A model generated the notes under the pieces. The model had not been told where the DNA came from and searched no databases. It worked only from the letters and a program-made list of their open reading frames with translations. DNA of 64,000 nt, taken from the NCBI GenBank assembly GCA_023627715.1, contig JAMAHW010000002.1:922342-986341 (forward strand), in the 5' to 3' direction. Positions 50,366-63,143 of the stretch are shown one piece after another; within the stretch, counting starts at the first letter, position 1; the number at the start of each line of letters is the position of its first letter. Position numbers and translations under genes: made by a program. The stretch comes from Periconia sp. R9002 (Eukaryota > Ascomycota > Dothideomycetes > Pleosporales > Periconiaceae).

Positions 50366-51656
50366 ATGGCGGCGCCATCTTCAACTGAAGACCTTATCTT
50401 TGACATGTCTGATGATGAGACGACTTCGCCTACAACACCTGCTCCAAAACCACCCGACGCTTTTTATAAGCCCGCCCATGGTGTGGGTACAAGGATGATA
50501 TCTGCTCCCAGGACATGTGCCCCCAAGGTCTCCTCTCCCGAGATGCCACCTGCTGAAATGTCTGCCCCGGAGAAGCCTACCCCCACAATCCACTCTCCTA
50601 GGGTAGTTACGTCCGAGGAAGTGAGCTCCGATGGATCAGTAACCGACCCAGAAAAGGAGGAAGACATTGATCGCACGATTTCAGTAATCTCTCAAGGTTT
50701 CTTCGACTTGTTCATGAGGCATCTAGAAGCACTCAATAGAAACGTCCATGGAATGATACTGGCCGTGTTCAAGAGGGATGGAAAAGACGTTACTTCTGAC
50801 GATGAGTACAAGGCCGCAATGTCCGCTCGCATGGAGCATATTATACCGGCTCCCTTGCTTGCCAAGGTTGACAAATGTAAGCCTATCATTATCAACATTC
50901 GAGGGCTTATCGGTAAGTACAAAATAAATCGCAACAATCAGTACTAATCAAGCACAGAAACGGGGTCCCGCGAAGACACTCATCTATTTCCTGAGGTACC
51001 ATCTACTAAATCGATTATACCGACAAAGATGATGCAATCGCGAGGGGAGGTCGTTAAGGAGGTGGAGAACGATTTTGCGGACATGCTAAGGGATGCTATT
51101 CTCGAGAGGTTCGACGACAGGATAGGCCGAGACTACGGTGGGCAGATCGGGTGGACGCTTGCGGTTCAAGAGAATCTGCACCAGAAGCGACATGGCTTGA
51201 AACTAGGCACGAGATGCTGCGTTTTCCTCCTGATGGAAGAGGATTACGGCGGAGGTGACCCAATCACCCCGAATAAGGATATCGAGGTCGGTAGTTTTAG
51301 CATCATGTGTAAACATTGCAGAAGACGACATGATATTCGTATCTATCGTTGAGGGGACGATTCCGAATTTCACTGCGAGTCTACGAGTTTTGAGCGAGGC
51401 TCCGTTGGATAGGGTGGATTCGTGCGGTTTGTGTGTGAGAGTTGAGCTCTATTTATTACGTGAAAGAGAGATTGAGGCCATTTTTGTTTTGTTTCGTTCA
51501 ATAATGTCGCGGGTCATGTGGCAGGTTAGGAACGCAAATAAACTGCTAGTTCATCACCATCGTCCAGGAACTCTGAAGTTGTGTCGAGTTATCCAACTTC
51601 TGTGTCTAGTAACGCTAAACATCCAGTGGCAATACTGTATGTACAAATACACATAG
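50366..51656 (+). CDS. Orphan three-exon gene
   Basis: Exons 50366-50912, 50958-51254 and 51322-51656 give 392 aa. Introns of 45 and 67 nt have good donors (GTAAGT) or acceptable ones (GTGACC) and CAG acceptors; both keep the frame. I do not recognise the protein. Residues 1-110 are disordered, Pro/Ser/Glu-rich with near-repeats (SAPRTCAPKVSSPEMPPAEM). Residues ~115-180 look folded (IDRTISVISQGFFDLFMRHL, EALNRNVHGMILAVFKRDGK). Exon 2 has VVKEVENDFADMLRDAILER. Exon 3 reads EDDMIFVSIVEGTIPNFTAS, then LYLLREREIEAIFVLFRSIM. No signal peptide. It lies 0.8 kb after the dispersed repeat and next to a gene-poor region. The last ~25 residues are less protein-like, so the 3' end may differ. Confidence 0.5.
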
Positions 51657-51726
51657 ATATACATCTGCCTGTGTTAGTGAAGACTGAGGACAAGAGGAAG
51701 AGACATGCGACATACTTTATTCCGAC

Positions 51727-52113
51727 TTAAATATAGCGAAACATATTGTTCTTCACACTCCTTTTCATCGCAACCGGTTGCCCATCCTCGTACTCGACCC
51801 CGGAATCTCCACCATCTCCAGCCAGACCCTGCATTTTTAGCTGGAGTTCTTTGTCCAATTCAGCCTGTGTTTTTTTATGCGGTGAACGTTCACTCGAAGT
51901 TTTAGCGGGTGTTTCCTAATACTTTTAATTTTTGTTATGCGCAAATGTAGTGGTGAGACTAACGGATGTCGGATCTTTGGATTGCGTATCATTTGGCGTA
52001 CTAGAGGCAAACCGTTGTGAATGGTGTGATTGATTCTTCATGATGATATTGGTGCATGATTTTGAAGGAAGTGTTGGTACAGTGAGCCGTGAAGCTCTGT
52101 GGAGAAGAGACAT
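51727..52113 (-). CDS. Small mitochondrial-type protein, two exons
   Basis: Exons 52113-51964 and 51915-51727 give 112 aa. The 48-nt intron has a GTTAGT donor and TTAG acceptor in phase 0. The first ~40 residues contain Arg, Lys, Ser and Thr but no Asp/Glu (MSLLHRASRLTVPTLPSKSC, later QRFASS), typical of a mitochondrial presequence. Exon 2 encodes a compact conserved-looking tail: TQAELDKELQLKMQGLAGDG, then GVEYEDGQPVAMKRSVKNNM and the end FRYI. I recall similar short tails in unnamed fungal mitochondrial proteins, but I cannot name the family, so no function is given. It is divergent from CEF1 with 281 bp between the starts. Exon 2 carries only 62 residues and is easy to miss. The rest of the exon-1 frame (to 51925) is intron read-through. 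Confidence 0.72.
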
Positions 52114-52394
52114 TTTTTCGTTGAAAATGAATAGGGATGAATCATGAAACCCTCAATATTTTCATCTTGAACTGATATCCTTCAAGCTCTGACGTCGTGG
52201 TGATCACTATCAATTACTATTCCAGCTGTGAGTGGTGACTAATCACAAACGCCAAGCCACTAGAGCGCGACTTCCCCAAACTTCGTCTTCACGATTCGAT
52301 CCCTCTCGCGTCAGGTCTGGATAGTACAGCCCCGCCGTGCCACATCTCCTCACCTCTCAAATCGATTATTAGGACACGTTGGATCGTTCTCACG
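52114..52394. promoter_or_regulatory. Shared divergent promoter, mitochondrial gene / CEF1
   Basis: 281 bp between two start codons pointing apart, so both genes must take their promoter from this stretch. It includes TGACGTCGTGG (about 52190-52200, a CRE-like TGACGT core). Confidence 0.55.
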
Positions 52395-54794
52395 ATGGTC
52401 GTCACAAAGGTTGGACAGTGGTCGAACGTAAGTACCATACGCCTTACCTAGGCTTGAAACGCTCTGACTAACTCTGTGCAGGTGGAAGATGAGGTTTTGA
52501 AGGCAGCCATTTCCAAATATGGCCTCAACCAGTGGGCGCGATGCGCATCGCTCCTCGCGAAGAAAACGGCCAAACAATGCAAAGCGCGATGGAACGAATG
52601 GCTGGACCCGTCCATCAAGAAAACGGAGTGGTCGAGGGAAGATGATGAGAAACTCCTGACTATGGCCAAGCTGCTTCCGACGCAATGGCGCACAATCGCT
52701 CCTATCGTTGGCCGAACCGCGACACAATGCCTGGAACGATACCAGAAGCTATTGGATGAACAAGAAGCTAGGGAGAGTGGTGAGTTGGGCCTTGCTGGAC
52801 CCGACGGTGGAGAGACAGCAGCCCCAACCGCTGAGGATGTCCGCCGCCTACGACCCGGAGAGGTTGACGCATACGCCGAAAGCCGACCGGCTCGACCTGA
52901 TGCGATCGATATGGACGAAGAGGACAAGGAGATGCTGTCGGAAGCGCGCGCGCGTCTTGCCAACGTGAGTGGCAAGAAAGCGAAACGAAAGGCCCGCGAA
53001 CGACAGTTGGAGGAGTCAAGGAGGCTGGCGCTGCTTCAGAAGCGCAGGGAGTTGAAGGCTGCTGGAATCAACATCAAGATCACGGCAAAGAAGGGTAATC
53101 ACATGGACTACAATGCCGATGTGCCTTTGGAGAAAGAGGTGCCCGCAGGTTTCTACGATACTATGGAAGAACTCGATCGAAATGAACGCCAGCGAGAAGC
53201 CTTCGACCCACGGAAACAACAACTTGCCAACAAGCGCAAAGCCGAGCAGCAAGAAGATCAAGGGGACAGCAAGCGAAAGAAGAATGAGAAGTCGGGGGGA
53301 TTGGCTGCTTCATACGCCAAAGCTGCCCAGATGCAGAGGATTCGGGAGGCAGAACAGAGCAGCAAGCGGCGTGCGCTTGTACTTCCCGCACCTCAAGTTG
53401 GAGAAGGTGAACTTGAGGATATTATTAAGATGGGCATGGCAGGGGAACGCGCAATTACCAGCGGTACTGGGGATAATGCTGCTACACAGGGATTGGTAGG
53501 CAGCTACTCTAATTTAGTAGGAAGTACACCCATTCGCACGCCGATGGCTCCCAAGGAAGAAGATGTCATTGCCAACGAAATTCGCAATGCTCGACTACGA
53601 ACTCAAACTCAATCAGCACTTCTAGGGGGAGACAATCCGGATCTCGTGGAAGAATACAAACCCCCAAACTTATTAGGCTCAACACCGCGGAACCAGATTG
53701 TTACACCAAACCCGTTGGCAACGCCATTTCGGCAGGTCAATGGAGGTGCAGGTGCTACACCGATGCGCCAGGGCCCCGGAGCAACGCCAATGCGAACCCC
53801 TCGCGACAATTTCCGTTTGAATCAGGAGGGGGATATGCAACTTGTTGCACAGACGCCCCGGGACTTGCGGTTACAGGAAAATGCCAAACGACAAGACATG
53901 CGGAGTAGACTTGCGGCTCTTCCAAAGCCGAAAGAGACTAGCTGGGAGTTCGAATTGCCTGAGGAGCGGTCGGATGTCACACCTGTGGAGATGAGTGAAG
54001 AAGACGCTGCCGAGCGGGACCGGCGGAATCAACTGGCCAAAGAAGCGGCAGAGCGTGCTGAATTCGCCCGACAAACTCAGGTTGTTCAGAAAGCGCTCCC
54101 CCGCCCATCGGTCATCGATATTGATGCTTTGCTGAAGAGGGCGCACGATGTTGCGGACCCGATCCAGCGAGAAGTAGAGGTGGAGATGGCTGTGTTGATC
54201 GCCAATGATGCACGAAAGTTTGGAGGGGGCAAGGTCTCGGGCAATCCGCAGCCAGTTGAAAAGTTCAGCGATGAAGCGCTCAACGCAGCAAGAATGGAAT
54301 TGGCATTGGAGCTGTCAGAGAAGTCTGAAAGGGACAAGAAAACCTTCCACCAGGAATTCGGCACAGCGTGGACCAATCTGCACGAATCGTCGACTCTGCC
54401 CGGGCTGGGAGGTTATGAGGAAGACGAGGTGGATGAGCACCAGATGATGGTGGAGGCGTTCAATAACACCCAGGACAAGATGATTGAGATGGCACAGCAG
54501 GCCAATCAAGTGGAGAAGAAGCTGACAACACACCACGGCGGGTACATGAAGCGGGCCGCTCTGCTCCGCCAGAAGATTGCGGATGCGACATTGGCACTTG
54601 AGAAGGCGAAGATCAGCCTGGATACAAGCAGGACGATGCAGTACTCTGAGCAATCTGGTATTGGACGAAGACTGGAGAAGCTGCGCGAGGAAGTTTTGTT
54701 TGTCAGCAAGAGGGAACGGGAGACACAGGAAGTGTACAGGAAACGAAGGGACGAGCTGGAGAGTTTGCGAGAGCAGGTCAAGGGGGTGCAGTGA
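52395..54794 (+). CDS. CEF1: Cef1/Cdc5, spliceosomal Myb-repeat protein
   Basis: Exon 1 is 52395-52427 (MVVTKVGQWSN) and exon 2 is 52482-54794; 781 aa. Cef1/Cdc5 is a core member of the Prp19 (NineTeen) complex, needed for spliceosome activation. Two Myb repeats occupy residues ~8-105: W-S-N-V-E-D-E.. ISKYGLNQWARCASLL, KQCKARWNEWLDPSIKKTEW, then EDDEKLLTMAKLLPTQWRTI, GRTATQCLERYQKLLD. Next comes a basic helical part (KKAKRKARERQLEESRRLAL). The middle has TP-rich motifs (GSTPIRTP, GATPMRTPRDNFRLN) typical of Cdc5. The C-terminal third is a predicted coiled coil (MIEMAQQANQVEKKLTTHHG, ALEKAKISLDTSR) that binds Prp19-complex partners in other species. It ends 156 bp before the AT-rich block and shows no sign of RIP leakage into its coding sequence. 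Confidence 0.95.
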
Positions 54795-54936
54795 GGGAGG
54801 TTTGTACTATAAAATAATATATCGAGGGTTGGATATTATCCAGTGTAACATGTACTAGTATTTGTAGAAGATGAATGGATGATGGTGTTGCATGTGTATG
54901 ACAGTATGTACCGGTGCATGGATGTAGACTCGTAAG

Positions 54937-54946
54937 GTAGCGCTAC
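54937..54946. repeat. 10-bp palindrome at the AT-block edge
   Basis: GTAGCGCTAC, perfect inverted repeat, just before composition switches to TA-saturated. Could mark a transposon terminus; this is inference. Confidence 0.4.
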
Positions 54947-57900
54947 GAATAGTCCCTTTATGCCGCTAGTCCTAATAGGGTAAGGCTTTCTAACACTTTT
55001 AACAGTAATAAATTACTCTACTCTATATATTTATAATATTTACTATTACGTGCGCACTTAATAATACTCTATAAAGATTAAATTTAATTTATAAGTACTA
55101 TCTATAATACGCTATATAACTTACTATACTTTTATCGCGCCTTTTTTTCTATAGTAAGTTACTTTTATTACGCCTCCTTTTCTCTTCTATAGTAGTAAAC
55201 TTAATTAAGATAAAAACTAATAGATTACTAGACTATTAGGTAAATAATAAAGATTAATAGTTATTAAACGTAGCTTTAACTAAGCGTAAAAAAAAGTAAA
55301 TTAATTAGAAAGTTATATAACTAATACTATAATTCTTCTAGTTATATAAGTATAAAGTACTACTAGGATAGAGCGCGTAGTAGAGACCTCCTATACTATA
55401 TTATACCTATAATATTTATACTTAGGAATCCTAAGATATCTTCTACTCCTAAACTATATTTTAATACTAGTCTAATAATATAGCTTAATTACTACTTCTA
55501 CTATAGTTATAACTAAAAGAAAATAAAATAAATAAATTATTAATAGGCTATATAGTATAGGTAACTAGGGTATAAGTACTAAGCTAGAAGGACTATAAAA
55601 TAGCTAGGCTCTATAGGATACTATAACCTAGATAAGTATATCCTAATAAGAATCTAGCTAGGTAAATAGATAAACTTCTTTAAGGGTAAGAGTATAAGTT
55701 ATAGCTTAGAGAAAACTAAAGAGTATATCTTTTAGTATAATAAACTATTTTTTAGAGTATTCTAAAAAAGTAATAATAAATACTTTACTATAAAAGTAGT
55801 CTAGAAAGCGTTTACTAAAAAAGGTAGTTAATACTTTAATAAGTAGATAGGTTATACTATTATTATTTATAGTCTAAGTATACTAGTCTAGATCGTCCCT
55901 AGTATCTAGAAAATCTAGATATATTTTAATATCTAGGATAAAGAAGACATTAGCCTCTACTCTATTAAGTCCTAATAAATTAGTTAGTTATAGTATCTAG
56001 TAAATAATATACTATATATACCTTATACTATACGTAAACTAGCTACTTTATAAATTTCTATAAAGGAGTAAATAGTGTTACTCTTTCTAATTACTATCTC
56101 TTAGTAACGTTATTTCTACTAAGTTAATATAATAAAGAATATATAGATAATTAAGTAATAAGGATAATTAAGTAGTAGTTAATAAGAGTAAGTATATAAG
56201 TAAGTATTAGAGAGTACTAATTAGTGTTACTAGTATTAAAGAGTAGGAAGTAAAGTAATAATAGGTATTCCTAAGTAGTATTATAGTGTTATATATACTA
56301 TTACTTAGTTAATCTAGTAATTCTATTAAGTATATAACGTATATAAATTAATTATATAAACAGAAACTAAATATAGTAATTATTTAGCTAGTAATTATAA
56401 GGCTATATACGTTAATTATTTACGTAAAATATTAAAGACTATAAGGCTATACTATACTTTATATAGAGCTATAGAGCTCTTAGAGCTAAACGTAATAAAT
56501 AATTTAAGAAATTTAAGTTATAGAGGTTAGTCTGCCTACCTATATTATAGTTTACTATCTATAGTTATTTAAAGGAAAATAATTATATTTTTTATATTAG
56601 AGCTAGGGCTTTTAGCTATAATATTAATAGTTCTTATATACTCTTTTAATATCTCCTCTACCTTTTACTTTACTACCTATTACTCTCTACTTTACTATTT
56701 TACTATTTATTCTATTATTAGGCTAAGGGGATAATATAGAAGCTCTTACGTTAAAAAGATTAAAAAGTTAAATAGATTACTAATAGCTACCTAATATATA
56801 CCTTCCTATAGCGTTATTTTCTTATATTAGCTCTTACTTTAGTTATTAGACCTTAAAATAGTTTAATATTAACTTTCTACTACGTTAATTACTATATAAT
56901 AATACTATTTTTATTTTCGTCTTTATAATATTAATAATAGTAGTCTAAGTTCTTCTACCTTTTATAAATTAATTATATATACTTAACTATTTTATATAGG
57001 TTCTATAAGTTTACGTAGTTAATATAAACTCTATACAACTACTAATATTTTACTATAATAAAATATCTATAAAGTAATACTAAAATTATAAACTCTATAA
57101 ATCTTAATAGCTAACTATATAATAATATTAAAGATCTTATATATATAGAAATATAATAATAGCCTATAAAACTAACTAGCTACTACTATTACGCTATAGA
57201 AAGGCCGCTTATTTAGAACGAGTTCTTATAATAGAATAGTAGAGTTAGTCTATAATTAGCTATCTATAAGTAGCTACTAATTTTATATATTATTATATAG
57301 CTATTAATAATATTATTATTTATAGTATTAATTATTCTTTATTCTAAATATATATATACCTAAACTAATAGAGGTAGTAAAGTAGTTACTATTTAGTAGA
57401 AATAATAAGCTAACGTTACTCTATTTATAATATTATATTAATACTATAAGTAAACTCTATATACCTATTTTAGCTAAGGATGTTACCTACCCCCCTCTCT
57501 ACCTATATTAATACCTAGGGTAGTAATACTTTATAAGGATTAGGTTTAAAATTATACTATAGGTAAATATATTATTTTATAAAAATAATTATTTATTTTA
57601 TTTTAATCCTTTACGCTCTATTCTACTAATATACTTAAGTACGCCCTTTTTATTATAGCTATATATAGTGTACATTATACTTAAAGAGGTAGTAGATAGA
57701 AAGCGTTTATATATTAGGTAAGCTAGCATTAATATATAAATTAGCTACTTATATATATACGTCTAGAAAGGTTATATACACCTACTTAAGTTTTTATCTT
57801 TATCCCTATCTTATAACGCGATAAGAGTAATAATATACTAAAAATCTAGCCTAGTAAAGTATTTTAGTAAAACTTTTTCTATACTATAGCTTAGTCTTTT

Positions 57901-59883
57901 AGAGCTTTTAGTAATTTAGCTATTTAGTTCTCTACCTTATTAAAGGTAGTAACTTTTTTAACTAGTGTTCTTATATACTACACTTAGATAATATAGATCT
58001 AGTAAAGAATATTCTTATCTTTCTTATAAGTATTATAATTAGTCTAGGGGAGTTTAAAGATAAGTAGTTACGTTTTTAATAAGTAAGATATATTTATATA
58101 GTAAAAAGTATAAAAGAAAAGCTATAGAAGTATATATTAATACTATACCTTTTTATTACTTATATAACTAAACTCTACTTTTATTATACTACCTCTATAA
58201 AGCCTACTAAACGTAAAACCTAAACTATTAGTATATTATAGAGCGCCTACTAACTATTTTTTTTTACTATAAGTTTATAGTCTATCTACGTAATAAAGCT
58301 AACTTAAAGGTAGGAACTAAGCCTAGTAAATTTTTTATAAAACTAACTAATACTTACTCTACTACTACCTCTACTATACTATTACGCTTTACTTTATAGC
58401 TTTTCTTTACCTATTAGTAGCTTTCTAAATACTCTCTCCTAGTAGTAGTATTAATATAACTAGTAGCTATATATCTTAATTAGTTAACTTATTATAGCTA
58501 TAAAGGAGGCGTAAGCTATATAACTCTACTAGACCTAATACTACTCTCTTTAAGTTAGTAAGTAAAAACGTTTTACTTAATATATTTAAAAGTTTATAAT
58601 TTATTTTAAACTTAGAAATTAACTTTATTAGCTACGTAGCGTTAAAGTTTATTCCTACTACTAAAAGAGTAGCTACTACCTACTTCTATAGAGATATTAA
58701 GGCCCTCTACTCTTATTTTTTAAAGGTTAAAAAGAAGGCTAGTTTTTTAGTTAAAATCTTTTAGTACATTTATATAAATATAAGTAAGGTAGCTAATACC
58801 TTTTTAGAGGCTATAAATAGCTACTAAACTACCTCTTTTACTTACTATAAAGAAAGGTAGAATATATAGACTAAGTAGTATACTATATATAATACTATAG
58901 TAGAGTATAAAGTATTTAATAACTTTATTTAGGATTACTATAAGTATAGTAATATTACGTATAGTATAAGTAAAATTACTATAAAAAAAGTAGTGCTATA
59001 GAAAATTTTCCTTAAAGATATACATTATATAGGCTTACTACTATAGAATAATATAGTAGAAATACTACTATTAGAGAGGGAGTGTATTATAAGGGATTAG
59101 ATCTTATATCTACTAAAGCTTTTATATACTAAAATAGAAGATACTACTAGCACTAAAAGCTTATATAAGTATAATACTAAGAAATATAGAAATTATTAAT
59201 TATATAAGGTTATAATAGCTAAAGGGTTATCTATTTATAAAATATATATTAGTACTATTAATTTATAATACGCTAGGCATCTACGTTATATAGCCTATAC
59301 TAATATATATATACTTAATCTATTACTTATTATTACGTAGTAATAGAATTACTTATAGTATTATATTAATAGTATAGTAGAAAATATAAAATTAATATAG
59401 CTATATATATATTATATATAAGTTCTCCGTATATAAATATAATAGATAGATAGATAACTTAAGACCTACTACTAGATAGCTCTAACTAAGCTTTAGACTC
59501 TAAGTAGTCTTTTACTAGCTTAGCTATAAAGTCTCTTACTACTTCTAACTTAACCTTTTCTAACCTAGTAATTTTTATCTCTTTATAACTAAAATTTTAC
59601 TCTCTTTTTTTAAGTTTACTCTTTTATTTTTTACACTTTTCTATCTTTTCTATAATTTTCGCCTTTCTTTTAGTAACTTTTAGTTTCTTATTTAAATTTA
59701 GTGTGTTTTTATATATAGCTTCTATACGCTTTATTATCTTTTTAAAGCTATTATTAGTCTAATTAAGCTCTATATACTTAGCTATAAACTATTTTTTATA
59801 TTTATTTACTTTTTTTTCTATAAGCTTTATATCCCTTATTATAAAGTATCTAAGAGGTTCTTACTTTCTTATAACTTATCTCT

Positions 59884-60093
59884 AAGTAAGCCCTACGTTC
59901 TTTATAGTTAACTATACTTTTCTTTAGTTAAGTACTACTTTTTTTATAGTTAACTATACCTCTTTTTAGTTAAGTACTACTTTTTTTATTATTAACTATA
60001 CCTCTTTTTAGTTAAACGCTACTTTCTTTATTATTAACTATACTTTTCTCTAAGTAAGCGTTACTTTTTTATTTTCTACTACTTTATTATATA
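59884..60093. repeat. 42-bp tandem repeat, about five units
   Basis: Units start near 59884, 59926, 59968, 60010 and 60052; unit 2 and unit 3 differ at only a few positions (core AGTTAAGTACTACTTTTTTT). The period of 42 nt is 14 codons, so the ancestor may have coded a 14-residue repeat. The last unit is the most divergent. Confidence 0.8.
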
Positions 60094-63085
60094 TAATTAA
60101 CTTATATTTATAAACTTTAGAGGTATCTTCTAAAGGTTTAACGTTATAAGGGCTAAAATAAAATTATAAAGCTAGTAGCTTACTTTTAACTACGTTATAA
60201 AATATAGCTATAGCGTAATAAAGCTAGCGCTACTTTTTATATATTTCTTTATTTATATATTAGCGTAGTTAAGGAATGCGTTATTTAACTTACTTAGAAA
60301 GGATTTTTAGTATTAACTAATAGTACTAGGCCTTAATTAGCTAAGAAAAAAAGAACTATACCTATAACTTTACTACTTTATAGATTTTAATTTAGTAGTT
60401 ACTAACCTAGTTAGCTTTAATAAAGTAGAAGATAAAGTAAAAGAGAAGCTTATTAAAAAGAGTAAGTAGTAGCTAGTTAAGTATAATAGATAGGATTTAT
60501 AGAAGCTAAAAGCTAAATTATAGTAAAATTAAAAAAAGTATACTTAGTAGACTATTAGTTCTATTAGTAAAAGTAGAGACTTTATATCTAAAAAAGCTAT
60601 ATATATTAAATATCTAACCTATAAAAAGTATCTTTCTTTTAAGAGTAGTATTATATATAGTACATATTAATATAGTTTAAATTAGTATATCTATATTTCT
60701 ATACTATAAGCGTTTAAGTAATCTTAGTAGTAAAAAGTATAAGAAGTTAGTAATACTAGTAGTTATTTAGCGTTAAAGTTAAAAAAACTTAGTACTAGTA
60801 GATTATAAAAATAGAGTAAAATATATATATATATAGTAAGATATAGTTCTACGTTAGAGTAACTAATACGTAAACGCAGCTCTACGCCTAGATAAATATA
60901 TAGGTATATCTTTCTATCTAGTTAAAGGATACTTAGATAAGTTTATATACTAAGATAGTAAAAATATAGTATTAGTATATATATATAAGCTAAAAGTACG
61001 GCTCTTTTAGAAAAATTATAATACTTAATACTACTAAGTTTACGTAAACTTTTCTATATATTTATTTTTTTATTAAGTAAACTCTAATTACGTAAATAGC
61101 GTAGCTAAAAAAAGTATTACTTATAGACTAAAACTTTAGATAGTATAGCGTTACTTTATATAAAAAGAAGTAATAAAAGCTTTTTATAACTATCTAATAA
61201 CTTTTTTTAAATACTAATAGATATACTTAATAATAAAGATTTAGTGTATACTTTCTTTAAGTAGCCTTATAATACGCTAAATAATATATAGAAGAAAAGA
61301 CTTTAAGTAGTATTAAAATACTTTAGAGCTACTACGTCTAGCTATATATAAAAAAGGGCCTAAACTAGCGCGCCTAGTAACTACTAAAATATAGGTAGAA
61401 ATAGCTATAATAGTAAAAACGAGGGCGTAACTATATAGAGAAATTAGTAATTTAAAGCTATTTTAAGTTTAACTTTACTAAGAGTAGCACTAAAGCTCTT
61501 CTAATATATTAAGGAATATAAAATAGAAGTGCGTACCTTTTTAGATATTAATTTAATTAGGTATAGGGCTAAAAATAATATTATTTTCTAATAAAGTAGT
61601 TATAGTAACGCTTTTATCTATTATTATTAGTATATAAAAGAGCTAAAAAATAGTATACGTATAAAGAGGTTAAAAACTTTAATACTCTACGTTTTTTAGT
61701 ATAATATTATAATACTAGTGTAACTAAGCTACTTTAGTAGCTAGATTAGGTATCTAATTATAACTAATATATAGTAAATACTTATAGGTATTACTAGTAC
61801 GTATAAAAGGGTAGATTAGTAGCTATAAAAGTATCCTATTAATATAGTAACTAAAAATATCTATAGCTAGTATAAAATAGGAAGTAAGCTCTCTATACTT
61901 ATAGATACTTTTAGTATAAGCTATATCTTTTTTCTTAACTAGGTTTTTAGTAATAACTTTGTTACTAATAAGCTATTATCTACTAAAAAAAAGTATAATA
62001 AGAGGATAGAGTATCTAGTATTAGTTCTCTACCTTCTAAATTTAATTTAGGTAAGCTTAAATATTATAGAGCTTAGGAAAAACGTTTATAAGTACTTTAT
62101 TACACTTTTCTATATTACTACTAGTTAGACGCTAAGTAACTAAAAAAGCGTAGGCGGGTTTATTATAGTAGCTAAGCTATAAAAAGTGCGTACTAGCGTA
62201 AAAGAGAAAGATAGTATAAAATATAGCGTAAGAGAAAGGTAGTAGACTTATTAATTTAGCTAGGTACTTTTAAATAGTTATACTTAGTTATACTTTATAG
62301 TAGCTAAATAGTATATAGTAAAATAGGTAGTACTTATTTATATTATGTTACCTATATATCTTAATCTCTATATATAAATATTACTATTAAAACTTACTTT
62401 TATAGTATATACTTAGTAAGGTAGAGTAATAGTATTTAATATAATATAGCTTAGTATTCTTTAATATAATACTAAATTATTTCTATCTCTTTCCTATAGT
62501 AGCTCTACTATTAATAATAAATTTTTTAAAGTAGTATCTATTTTCTTATTATAGCTTTGCTACGACTATTCTTAGTCTTTATTTCTTACTAAGAAAGAAA
62601 CTCTTTAGGTTTTAATAGAGATTATTATTACTAGAGTTATTATTTTATTATAGTATATTAATAATAAATGTGCGTAAAATAGTAAGCTACGCCTAAAAAG
62701 TAAGTACTAGCTTTTTTATATTACTAGTATTTGTTCCTAGCTAAAGGCGTAGTTAATAATAGATTAGAGATTAGAACTTAGAATTTTAGTAAACCTATTA
62801 TAAATTACGCTATAAATATAACTTTAATTTTTAAGTATTTAGGCTAATTTATAGTAAAAAGGGTTCTATACTTACTTATTATAATCTATAAGATAGCGCT
62901 TAAAGTAAGTACTCTATATATTAGTAATAGATAAATAAATAGCTAGTAAGCTATACTTAGTAAGTAAGTTTCCCTTTAGTTTAGCTATTAAGGGTAAAGG
63001 TAGCAGCTATATAGTGCTTATACTATAGGTATAGTATATAGTAGAGTAAAACCTATTATTACCTATAATATAGTTTCTAAGTTAG

Positions 63086-63143
63086 AGCTATTAAACTTAA
63101 CTAAGTAGTTACTAAAAAGAGGCTATTAAACTTAACTAAGTAG
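63086..63143. repeat. Direct repeat of about 22 bp
   Basis: The string CTATTAAACTTAACTAAGTA occurs twice about 35 bp apart inside the AT-rich block. Confidence 0.6.
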
